Source: Quadrisphaera setariae (GTDB taxonomy: Bacteria; Actinomycetota; Actinomycetes; Actinomycetales; Quadrisphaeraceae). Taken from it: DNA of 64,000 nucleotides. The notes under the pieces were generated by a model that saw only the letters and a program-made list of their open reading frames with translations, was not told where the DNA came from and ran no database searches. Below are positions 15,883 through 22,939 of this stretch, one piece after another (within the stretch, counting starts at the first letter, position 1; each line of letters starts with the position of its first letter). The stretch lies in the NCBI RefSeq assembly GCF_008041935.1, contig NZ_VKAC01000008.1:62001-126000 (forward strand). Direction: 5' to 3'. The position numbers and the translations under genes are program-made.

Positions 15883-17151
15883 GTGCCCTCCTCCCCCGCT
15901 CTCGACGACGCCTCGCCGCGCCACCGCATGATGCGCAGGCGTCGCCGCACCCTGCGCATCGCCGGGGCGGTCGGCGCGGTGGTGCTGCTGAGCGGCGCGG
16001 CCACGGCGTACGGCGTCTACCAGCACCTCGACAGCAACATCACCAGCGCCGACATCAGCAAGCAGCTGGGCGGGGACCGGCCGGCCGTGGTGGCCAAGGG
16101 CGCCGAGAACATCCTCGTGCTGGGGTCCGACAGCCGCGCCGGCACGGGCACGGAGTACGGAGCGGGGCTGACGACGGCGCAGTCCGACACGATGCTGCTG
16201 GTGCACCTGTCCGCGGACCGGAAGTGGGCCGCGGCGGTGAGCATCCCGCGCGACTCGTGGGTGTCAATCCCCAGCTGCACCGGCACCGACGGCACCACCA
16301 CCACACCCCGCCAGGCCAAGATCAACGAGGCGTTCACGCTCGGGTCCGAGCACGGCGGCACCGCCAGCGGCGCGGCATGCTCGATCAAGACCGTCGAGGC
16401 GGCCACCGGGGTGCACATCGACCACTTCGTGGTGGTCGACTTCGAGGGCTTCAAGGACATGACCACCGCCCTGGGCGGCGTGCCGGTGTGCACCACCGAG
16501 CCCGTCGTCGACCCGAAGGCGAACCTCGACCTGCCCGCCGGGCAGCACGAGCTGGAGGGCGAGCAGGCGCTCGCGTTCGTCCGCGAGCGCCACGCCATCG
16601 GTGACGGCTCCGACCTCGGCCGCATCAACCGGCAGCAGCAGTTCCTCGCCTCGATGGCGCGCACCGCCGAGAGCGAGCTCACCGACCCGACGGCGATGTA
16701 CGGCTTCCTCGACGCCGCCACCAAGTCGATCACCACCGACTCCGGGCTCGGCAGCCTGTCCGCGCTGGCGTCCCTGGCGGAGTCGGTGAAGTCGCTGCCG
16801 CCCAGCCAGCTGCAGTTCTTCACCGTGCCCAACCACCCGCGCAGCGACGTGGTGAAGTCCGACACCGCCAACGTGCTGTGGAGCGAGCCGCAGGCGAACG
16901 CCCTCTTCGGCGACCTCGAGCACGACGTCGACCCGACCGCCGCCTCCCCGACGACCAGCACGGCGACCAGTACGACGACGGGTAGCGCGGCGCAGCAGCC
17001 GTCCGCCTCGGCGACCCCCTCGCACAGCACCACCAAGGGCTCCGGCCACCACTCGACGACGACGACGACGCCGAGCCCGTCCGCCAGCACGCCGGCCGCT
17101 CCCCTGACGCCGTCGGTGACCGGCGCCGACGAGGCCTGCACCGTCACCTGA
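15883..17151 (+). CDS. LytR-CpsA-Psr (LCP) family cell-wall ligase
   Basis: 422 residues: a basic cytoplasmic N-terminus, one membrane helix (about 28-48, IAGAVGAVVLLSGAATAYGVY) and an extracellular LCP domain (about 65-315). Family landmarks are NILVLGSDSRAG, QSDTMLLVHLSADRKWAAAVSIPRDSWV, the KINEAF segment and ALAFVRERHAIGDGSDLGRINRQQQF with the pyrophosphate-binding arginines. LCP enzymes attach glycopolymers to peptidoglycan from polyprenyl-phosphate carriers. The last 80 residues are a Ser/Thr/Pro-rich tail ending in a lone cysteine. It follows MarR with its own leaderless promoter. Confidence 0.92.
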   Translation: MPSSPALDDASPRHRMMRRRRRTLRIAGAVGAVVLLSGAATAYGVYQHLDSNITSADISKQLGGDRPAVVAKGAENILVLGSDSRAGTGTEYGAGLTTAQSDTMLLVHLSADRKWAAAVSIPRDSWVSIPSCTGTDGTTTTPRQAKINEAFTLGSEHGGTASGAACSIKTVEAATGVHIDHFVVVDFEGFKDMTTALGGVPVCTTEPVVDPKANLDLPAGQHELEGEQALAFVRERHAIGDGSDLGRINRQQQFLASMARTAESELTDPTAMYGFLDAATKSITTDSGLGSLSALASLAESVKSLPPSQLQFFTVPNHPRSDVVKSDTANVLWSEPQANALFGDLEHDVDPTAASPTTSTATSTTTGSAAQQPSASATPSHSTTKGSGHHSTTTTTPSPSASTPAAPLTPSVTGADEACTVT

Positions 17152-17238
17152 CGGCCGGTCGCGCCCGCGCAGCAGCGGTCACACGGTGACGAGGGTCCGG
17201 TGACGACGGCTCAGCGACGACGGCTCAGAGACAACGAC

Positions 17239-17808
17239 TCAGGGGAGCAGGGCCCTGCGGACGGTCAGCCGCAGCGCCTCGCGGCGCCGGGCGTGGTCGG
17301 CCTCGTCGTCGCCGGCGGAGGCCGTGAAGGTGCCGCTCACGGGCGACCAGGTGCCGGCCAGCGCGATGACCACCGAGTAGACCTCGTCCGGGCGCAGGTC
17401 GGCCACCACGCGCCCGGCGGCCTGCGCGGCGGCGATGGCGTCGAGCTTCGGCTGGGCGAGGTGGCGGTGCCCGCGCAGGACGTCGCCGGTGGGCACCCTC
17501 TCGAGCCGGTTCCAGCTGGTGAGGCGGACGAGCTCCGGCTCGCGCAGGTAGGAGTCGTACAGGCGCACGGCGTACCCGGGCAGGTCGTCGGCGTCGAAGG
17601 GCACCGCGTCGACGATGTGCCGGAGCTGGTCGTCGAAGACGGCGTCGAACAGGCCGTCCTTCGAGCCGTGCCAGGAGTACATCTGCTGCTTGTTGACCCC
17701 CGACGCCGCGGCGATCCGGTCCACGCGCGCTCCGGCGATGCCGTGCTGCGCGAACTCCGCCGCTGCGGCGTCGAGCAGCCTCCGCCTGCTGGCCTCCCCG
17801 TCCCTCAC
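17239..17808 (-). CDS. TetR-family transcriptional regulator
   Basis: A 189-residue TetR protein: N-terminal helix-turn-helix (about 5-52, SRRRLLDAAAAEFAQHGIAGARVDRIAAASGVNKQQMYSWHGSKDGLF), then an all-helical ligand and dimer domain of the TetR_C type seen in SCO-like regulators. It is divergent from an SDR with start codons 45 bases apart. A perfect 18-bp palindrome fills the gap between the two -10 boxes, so it almost certainly represses both genes. Confidence 0.92.
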   Translation of the reverse strand: MRDGEASRRRLLDAAAAEFAQHGIAGARVDRIAAASGVNKQQMYSWHGSKDGLFDAVFDDQLRHIVDAVPFDADDLPGYAVRLYDSYLREPELVRLTSWNRLERVPTGDVLRGHRHLAQPKLDAIAAAQAAGRVVADLRPDEVYSVVIALAGTWSPVSGTFTASAGDDEADHARRREALRLTVRRALLP

Positions 17809-17814
17809 GCCGGG

Positions 17815-17820
17815 AGACTA
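17815..17820 (-). promoter_or_regulatory. -10 box TAGTCT of the TetR gene
   Basis: TAGTCT on the minus strand lies 6 bases before the GTG of the TetR gene and directly beside the palindrome. Confidence 0.5.
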
Positions 17821-17825
17821 GCGGG

Positions 17826-17843
17826 TAACCAACTAGTTGGTTA
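17826..17843 (+). promoter_or_regulatory. TetR operator, perfect 18-bp palindrome
   Basis: TAACCAACTAGTTGGTTA is fully self-complementary. It fills the space between the divergent -10 boxes and overlaps the SDR -10 box by two bases, so a bound dimer would block both promoters. Confidence 0.85.
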
Positions 17844-17847
17844 GGTT
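17842..17847 (+). promoter_or_regulatory. -10 box TAGGTT of the SDR gene
   Basis: TAGGTT lies 6 bases before the ATG at 17854 and partly inside the TetR operator. Confidence 0.5.
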
Positions 17848-17853
17848 GGTGGC

Positions 17854-18861
17854 ATGGCCTCGCAGACGCAGCTGCCCCGGATCACGAGCCCCTTCACCAG
17901 CCGCAGCACCGCCCTGGAGGTGGCGCGCGGCACCGACCTCGCGGGCCGGGTCGCGGTGGTCACCGGCGGCGCCTCCGGCATCGGCGTGGAGACCGCGCGC
18001 GCCCTCGCCCACGCCGGCGCCGAGGTGGTGCTCGCCGTGCGCGACACGGCCGCCGGACAGCGCACCTCCGACGACGTCGCCGGGACCGCCCGCGCCGCAG
18101 GCTCCTCCGCCCCCGCCCCGCGGGTGGAGGAGCTCGACCTGGCCGACCTCACCTCCGTCGACGCCTTCACCGACCGGTGGGGCGCAGCACCCCTGCACCT
18201 GCTCGTCAACAACGCCGGTGTCATGGACACCCCGCACGGGACCACCGCCCAGGGCTGGGAGCTCCAGCTCGGCACCAACCACCTCGGTCACTTCGCCCTG
18301 GCCACGGGGCTGCACGCCGCGCTGGCCGCGGGCGCTCGCGAGGTCGGCGAGGCGCGCGTCGTCGTCGTGTCCTCCAGCGGGCACGGAGCCTCCCCGGTGG
18401 TCTTCGACGACCTGATGTTCGAGCGCCGCCCCTACGACCCGGGGCTGGCCTACGGGCAGTCGAAGACGGCGAACGTGCTCTTCGCCGTGGAAGCGACCCG
18501 CCGCTGGGCCGACGAGGGCATCACGGCCAACGCCCTCATGCCCGGCGGCATCTGGACCCCGCTGCAGCGGCACTGGTCGGCGCAGCAGCGCGCTGCGGCC
18601 GAACGGCAGCTGCGGGAGGCGGAGGCCTCCGGCGCCTTCCACATGAAGACCCCGGAGCAGGGCGCCGCCACGTCGGTGTTCCTCGCCACCTCACCGCTGG
18701 TCGCGGGCGTGGGCGGTCGATACTTCGAGGACTGCCGCGAGGCGGAGGTGGTGGACGAGGTCCGCGGCATCACCGGGGTGAGGGCCTACGCTCTCGACCC
18801 GGAGGCCGCCCGCCGGCTGTGGGAGGTCAGCGAGCGGCTGGTCGCCGACGCACGGGCCTGA
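17854..18861 (+). CDS. SDR-family oxidoreductase, retinol dehydrogenase-like
   Basis: A 335-residue extended-length SDR: TGGASGIG cofactor motif (about 37-44), LVNNAGVMDTP, the TNHLGHFAL segment typical of retinol/WW-domain-type SDRs, catalytic serine in VVVSSSGHG and YGQSKTAN as the YxxxK site. The long C-terminus (about 245-335) is also usual for that group. NAD(P) dependence is expected; the substrate is unknown. Expression should be set by the TetR operator that overlaps its promoter. Confidence 0.9.
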   Translation: MASQTQLPRITSPFTSRSTALEVARGTDLAGRVAVVTGGASGIGVETARALAHAGAEVVLAVRDTAAGQRTSDDVAGTARAAGSSAPAPRVEELDLADLTSVDAFTDRWGAAPLHLLVNNAGVMDTPHGTTAQGWELQLGTNHLGHFALATGLHAALAAGAREVGEARVVVVSSSGHGASPVVFDDLMFERRPYDPGLAYGQSKTANVLFAVEATRRWADEGITANALMPGGIWTPLQRHWSAQQRAAAERQLREAEASGAFHMKTPEQGAATSVFLATSPLVAGVGGRYFEDCREAEVVDEVRGITGVRAYALDPEAARRLWEVSERLVADARA

Positions 18862-18869
18862 GGGCCGCC

Positions 18870-19415
18870 TCAGCGCGGCGGGCCGATGACCATCGTCCCG
18901 TCCAGGGCGACCCCGGGCCGGCGGCCCGGTCGCACGCCCCGCGGCGGGGTGCCCTCCAGGACGACGACGGCGGGCCGCACCCGTCCGGTGAAGCGCACCT
19001 CCGCGGGGCCGCGTCGCGGCTGGCGCAGCGCGGCGGTGAGGCTGACCCGCAGCCCGCGCCCTCCGGTGACGCGCGCGGTGACGGTGAGGTCGACGCCCTC
19101 GGCGAGCACCTTCGCCGTGCGGGGTGCTCGGTCGGCGGGCTCGCGCTCGGTGTCGATGACCGCGAGCTCCTTCGGCAGCCCCCACCCCTCCCGGCCGCCG
19201 GCACGGGAGGCCTCGGAGTCGACCACCATCCACGGCACCCAGCCGCTGCGGGGCGACAGCGCCACCGCGGTGAGCGCCTCGCGGTAGGGGCCGACGGGCG
19301 TGTCCGCGTAGTCGACGACGGCGAAGCCTCCGGCCCTCAGCGCTGGAGCCCGCAGGAGCGCGGGGACCACCACGGCCTGCAGCCGGCACGTCCACGGCGG
19401 TGGCGGTGGGGTCAC
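18870..19415 (-). CDS. acetoacetate decarboxylase-family protein (short)
   Basis: 181 residues with acetoacetate decarboxylase-fold landmarks: FAVVDYADTPVGPYREALTAV, then SGWVPWMVVDSEASRAGGREGWGLPKELAVIDTE. K82 in GLPKEL corresponds to the Schiff-base lysine of decarboxylases (EIWGFPKK-type motif). At 181 residues it is clearly shorter than classical enzymes (about 245), so it may be a relative with another activity. The GTG start is 6 bases after TAGTGT. It converges on the TetR-controlled SDR, ending 8 bases from it. Confidence 0.72.
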   Translation of the reverse strand: MTPPPPPWTCRLQAVVVPALLRAPALRAGGFAVVDYADTPVGPYREALTAVALSPRSGWVPWMVVDSEASRAGGREGWGLPKELAVIDTEREPADRAPRTAKVLAEGVDLTVTARVTGGRGLRVSLTAALRQPRRGPAEVRFTGRVRPAVVVLEGTPPRGVRPGRRPGVALDGTMVIGPPR

Positions 19416-19737
19416 GCTCCGACACTAGGCGCCGGGTCGGACGGCTGCCGCCGGTGAGCGCTCCGGGACGGGGGGCCGAAGCTGCAGCAGGGCGGGAGGC
19501 GGAGCAGGGGCTGGCACGGTGGTCGGGTCGGAAGGCCAGGCGGCGACCGGGCGCGGACGGTGCGTGCGCGACCCCTGGTGCTCGTGATGCTGCTGCGACG
19601 GCCGAACCCCGGCTGACCAGCGGCGTTCTCGTACCGGACGCGCGAGGACCGGCGTGTGCTCCGCCGCTGGTGACAGCGCTGCCCCTACCGTCGGAGGTGC
19701 CGTCGAGGGACGGCGCGGGGGCAGCCAGGGGGCGGAC
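19416..19737. other. 322-base divergent intergenic region
   Basis: It holds the -10 box of the gene to the left and, at 19686-19691, a TACCGT box that could start a leader of about 40 bases for the Excalibur gene. I see no gene, RNA structure or mobile-element end in the rest. Confidence 0.4.
19422..19427 (-). promoter_or_regulatory. -10 box TAGTGT, leaderless arrangement
   Basis: TAGTGT on the minus strand lies 6 bases before the GTG of the acetoacetate decarboxylase-family gene. Confidence 0.45.
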
Positions 19738-20568
19738 GTGGACGAGCACACCATCGACCTGAGGACGGCGCCGCGTGCGCCGCGCAGCGCCGACGCCCAC
19801 GGCGGCACCGAGAAGCCGCTCACGACGGTCGAGCTGCCTCCCGGCCCCGCGCTGAGCGGCCAGCCGAGCGCCACGGTGCCACTGCCCCGCCGCGCTGGCA
19901 CCGGCCCTGCCGGACGTGGCCCCTCTGCCGGCCCGGTCCTCGGAGCACCCGCCTCCGCCGGCACACCCTCCCCCACCCAGGGCCGCGCGCCGGCGCCCGG
20001 TGCGGGACAGCCCTCGGCGCGGCGGTGGCGCAAGCGCAAGTACGCCGCGGTGGCCGCAGCGTCGGGGATGGTGGCGCTGCTGGTCGGCATGGGGATCGGC
20101 GGAGCCGGGAGCACCTCGCGCATCGCAGCGGCGGACCACCGCGCCGACGCCGCCGTCCAGCAGGCCCACGAGGCCGAGGCCGCCATCGCCGGCGCCCACG
20201 AGCAGATGGCGCAGGCGCAGCAGGCCGCTGAGGACTCCGCCGCCGCCCAGGCGACCACGGAGAAGGCCCGCGCCAGCGCCCAGGCCGCCGCCGACGCGGC
20301 GACCGCCCGCGTGAACGACCTGCAGGCCCAGCTCAGCGCGGCGCAGTCCGCCGCGGCGAAGGCGTCCTCGTCCTCGTCGCTCTCGTCCTCGAAGACCAGC
20401 GACGACGCGCCCGCCGCGAAGGAGCCCGCGGAGGCTCCTCGCGGCTCCTCGGTCAGCTACGCCAACTGCACCGCGGTGCGCGCCGCCGACGCAGCTCCCC
20501 TGCACACCGGTGACCCGGGCTACAGCCGCAAGCTCGACCGCGACGGGGACGGCGTCGCCTGCGAGTGA
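19738..20568 (+). CDS. Excalibur calcium-binding domain protein, single-pass membrane
   Basis: 276 residues: a disordered Pro/Thr-rich cytoplasmic part, a basic patch (RRWRKRKY) and one membrane helix (about 103-121), then an Ala/Gln-rich coiled coil (about 125-205), a Ser stretch, and a C-terminal Excalibur domain with two cysteines and the EF-hand-like loop (SYANCTAVRAADAAPLHTG, then LDRDGDGVACE). The domain binds calcium outside the cell and occurs on actinobacterial surface nucleases and wall proteins. The GTG start is chosen for the GGGGGCGG element just before it. Partner unknown. Confidence 0.85.
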   Translation: MDEHTIDLRTAPRAPRSADAHGGTEKPLTTVELPPGPALSGQPSATVPLPRRAGTGPAGRGPSAGPVLGAPASAGTPSPTQGRAPAPGAGQPSARRWRKRKYAAVAAASGMVALLVGMGIGGAGSTSRIAAADHRADAAVQQAHEAEAAIAGAHEQMAQAQQAAEDSAAAQATTEKARASAQAAADAATARVNDLQAQLSAAQSAAAKASSSSSLSSSKTSDDAPAAKEPAEAPRGSSVSYANCTAVRAADAAPLHTGDPGYSRKLDRDGDGVACE

Positions 20569-20602
20569 GTCGCCGCCCCCCGCGGCCCAGGAGGCGCTGC
20601 GC

Positions 20603-21286
20603 TCAGGTCTCCGGCGTCAGGGCGTTGAGCTGGAGGCACCACGCGTCGCCGTCGAGGGCGGCCACCTGCCAGCGGTCCCCGGACCAGACGAGGTAGAGGT
20701 CGGTCTCGGCGCGGTACCCGAGAACGGGGCCCTGCGTCCCGTCGCTGCGGTGGACGACGAGATCGGAGACGTCGACGGTCGTGTGGACCAGCGCCGCCTC
20801 GCCGTCGGTCCCCACCACCGTGAGCGCCGGCGCGTCCATCCCGGGCTCGCCGAGGCGTGCGCCTCGCGCCTGGGCCTCCTGGACGGGCGCTGCGAGCTCC
20901 TGGCAGGTGGAGCAGCTCGGCGCCTGCGCTGCCGCGAAGCCGGCGAAGTCGCCGGTGCGGTAGCCGTGCTCGTAGGCGGTGACGAAGGCCCGGGCGGCCG
21001 CGGCGGCACCCTCGGCGTCCGGAGTGGTGACGGGCGTGGAGGACGGCTGGTCCGCCGGAGGCGCTGCGGCCCGGCGAGGCCTCTCCTGCTCGGTGTGCGG
21101 ACGGCCGCCCCCTGACGGGTGCGGCCCGGCGAGCACCGACGCGGACAGCAGCAGCGCGAGCCCGACGGCTCCGGTCAGCAGCCCCGCCACGACCCCGAGG
21201 CTCACGAGACCGACGACGCGCCAGCGGCGGCGACGCCGCTCGGGGTGCGGTGGCGTCGGCACGGGCGGGAGCTGCTGGTCGACCAT
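20603..21286 (-). CDS. DUF6318-like membrane-anchored protein
   Basis: 227 residues. A proline-rich cytoplasmic tail and basic patch (ERRRRRW) lead into one membrane helix (about 25-50), then an extracytoplasmic domain with FVTAYEHGYRTGDFAGFAAAQAPSCSTCQELAAPV and a conserved tryptophan-rich end (LVWSGDRWQVAALDGDAW). The cystatin/NTF2-like pattern with a CxxC cysteine pair matches DUF6318 of actinobacteria. Function unknown. The ATG start is 7 bases after TAGCCT. Confidence 0.7.
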   Translation of the reverse strand: MVDQQLPPVPTPPHPERRRRRWRVVGLVSLGVVAGLLTGAVGLALLLSASVLAGPHPSGGGRPHTEQERPRRAAAPPADQPSSTPVTTPDAEGAAAAARAFVTAYEHGYRTGDFAGFAAAQAPSCSTCQELAAPVQEAQARGARLGEPGMDAPALTVVGTDGEAALVHTTVDVSDLVVHRSDGTQGPVLGYRAETDLYLVWSGDRWQVAALDGDAWCLQLNALTPET

Positions 21287-21293
21287 GGTGGTG

Positions 21294-21299
21294 AGGCTA
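21294..21299 (-). promoter_or_regulatory. -10 box TAGCCT, leaderless arrangement
   Basis: TAGCCT on the minus strand lies 7 bases before the ATG of the DUF6318-like gene. Confidence 0.45.
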
Positions 21300-21377
21300 G
21301 GAACGGAGCGACAGCTCGCGCTGATCTTGGTCTCCGGGCTGTGGATGACCGCTCAGGGGCGCTGCCCGCGCTGCACG

Positions 21378-21395
21378 GCGCAGCGCGCGCTGCGC
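21378..21395. repeat. 18-bp perfect palindrome
   Basis: GCGCAGCGCGCGCTGCGC is self-complementary and sits between two divergent genes. It may be an operator, but its simple GC composition makes chance plausible. Confidence 0.3.
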
Positions 21396-21460
21396 TGCTC
21401 GCCCTGCGCTGCTCAGCGCGCCGTCCCGGGTGCTGTGATCGCCCGTGCGACGCTGTCGCC

Positions 21461-22252
21461 GTGGGTCTCCTCGCTCGCGGCGCCGCCGCCGTCCTGGCGC
21501 TGAGCACCGCCGCCGCTCTCGGCGGGTGCGCGCTGCTGACCACGGACGAGACCGACGCAGCGGCTCCGTCGACGGCGCCGCCGCTGACCACGCCGTCGTC
21601 GTCCTCGTCGGCTCCTACCGGCGGCGGGGACCCGGCGAGCGCCGGCTACGCCGTCCTCGAGACGGACGACAGCACCGGCGAACCGATCCGGTACAGCTCC
21701 TGCCAGCCCGTCCGGTACGTCACCCAGCTCGACGGCGCACCGGAAGAGGTGGAGCGGCTGGTCGCCGACGCCGTCGCCACGGTCTCGCGCACCACCGGGC
21801 TGACGTTCGTCGACGAGGGCAGCACCGACGAGGAGCCGTCACCCGACCGCGAGGCGCAGGTGGCGCAGTACGGCGACGACCGCTGGGCGCCGGTGCTCAT
21901 CGCGTGGACCGACGACACGACCATCCCCGACCTCGCGGGCGACACCGTGGGCCTGGCGGGCAGCCAGGCGTACACCGACGCCGACGGCCGCAGCGCCTAC
22001 GTCAGCGGTGACGTCATGCTCGACGGACCCGACCTCGCCGACATCCTCACCGAGCGCAACGGACCGGCGCAGGTGCGGGCGGTGGTCGTCCACGAGCTGG
22101 GTCACCTCGTGGGCCTCGACCACGTCGACGACCCGACCCAGCTCATGTTCGCCGAGGACAACCCCGACGTCGTGGAGCCGGCCGCGGGAGACCTGGCGGG
22201 GTTGGAGGCCATGGGCGCCGGTCCGTGCGTGGAGGACCTCGCCACGCCCTGA
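21461..22252 (+). CDS. matrixin-like zinc metalloprotease lipoprotein
   Basis: 263 residues from GTG. The N-terminus is a lipoprotein signal (GLLARGAAAVLALSTAAALGGC, lipobox LGGC at about 19-22), then a Ser/Thr linker. The catalytic domain (about 70-250) carries HELGHLVGLDH, with H211, E212, H215 and H221 as the HExxHxxGxxH zinc site, followed by a methionine turn (TQLMFAED). This is the metzincin pattern of matrixins (M10). It is predicted to act on the outer face of the membrane. Substrate unknown. It is divergent from the DUF6318 gene. Confidence 0.85.
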   Translation: MGLLARGAAAVLALSTAAALGGCALLTTDETDAAAPSTAPPLTTPSSSSSAPTGGGDPASAGYAVLETDDSTGEPIRYSSCQPVRYVTQLDGAPEEVERLVADAVATVSRTTGLTFVDEGSTDEEPSPDREAQVAQYGDDRWAPVLIAWTDDTTIPDLAGDTVGLAGSQAYTDADGRSAYVSGDVMLDGPDLADILTERNGPAQVRAVVVHELGHLVGLDHVDDPTQLMFAEDNPDVVEPAAGDLAGLEAMGAGPCVEDLATP

Positions 22253-22295
22253 CCGGAGCCGGGGCCGGCGCGGCCCGGGGTGCCGGCGCTGCGGC

Positions 22296-22775
22296 TCAGG
22301 TGAGCTGACCCGCTGCTCCGACGACGACGAGCACCGCCGACAGCAGCAGCGCCGCCGCGCTGAGCGCCACCCCCGCCACCGCAGTTCGGCTCGCGGGGGT
22401 CCGCCGGCGCACCGCGACGACCGAGACGGCGAGGCCCGTCGCACCGAGGAGCCAGGCGGTCGTCCGGACGGTCGGGCCGAGGGCGGGCAGCAGGCCGGAC
22501 AGGACCGTCACGAGCAGCGCCGCGGCGCCGAGGGCGGCGGCGATGAGCACCAGGTCGTCGGTGGGCGCCTCGGTCTCGTAGGGCGCTGGCAGCGCACCCG
22601 TGCCCTCCTCAGCGGCGTCGGAGATGGGGCTGCTCCTGACGTCGTCGCTGCTGCTCCCGTTGCTGCTGACGGCCTCGACGCCCGTGACGTCGTCGTCGAG
22701 GGGACCGGCGGGCACCGGTGCGCGCGGGGCGCGGTCCAGCGCCGCCGGGACGCGCGGTGCGCGGTGGTCGGACAC
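22296..22775 (-). CDS. small integral membrane protein
   Basis: 159 residues, not recognised. An acidic, Ser-rich cytoplasmic N-terminus of about 70 residues is followed by three to four hydrophobic segments (LVLIAAALGAAALLVTVLSGLL, WLLGATGLAVSVVAV, VAGVALSAAALLLSAVLVVVG). The GTG start is fixed by a TACCGT box 6 bases upstream. It may be a structural or accessory membrane protein; nothing nearby suggests a task. Confidence 0.6.
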   Translation of the reverse strand: MSDHRAPRVPAALDRAPRAPVPAGPLDDDVTGVEAVSSNGSSSDDVRSSPISDAAEEGTGALPAPYETEAPTDDLVLIAAALGAAALLVTVLSGLLPALGPTVRTTAWLLGATGLAVSVVAVRRRTPASRTAVAGVALSAAALLLSAVLVVVGAAGQLT

Positions 22776-22781
22776 GCACTC

Positions 22782-22787
22782 ACGGTA
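22782..22787 (-). promoter_or_regulatory. -10 box TACCGT, leaderless arrangement
   Basis: TACCGT on the minus strand lies 6 bases before the GTG of the small membrane protein. Confidence 0.45.
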
Positions 22788-22939
22788 GCCACGAGCAGCG
22801 GAGCAGACCCGAACACGGCCGGATCAGGCTGCTGCTCCGAACGGGTGACGCGCTGGCGGGTCGGCTCGCTCCTGCGCACGGGGCGTGCGGGGCGGCCGAT
22901 CAGGTCCCGGACACCACGAGCACGGGAGCGGCGCCCAGC

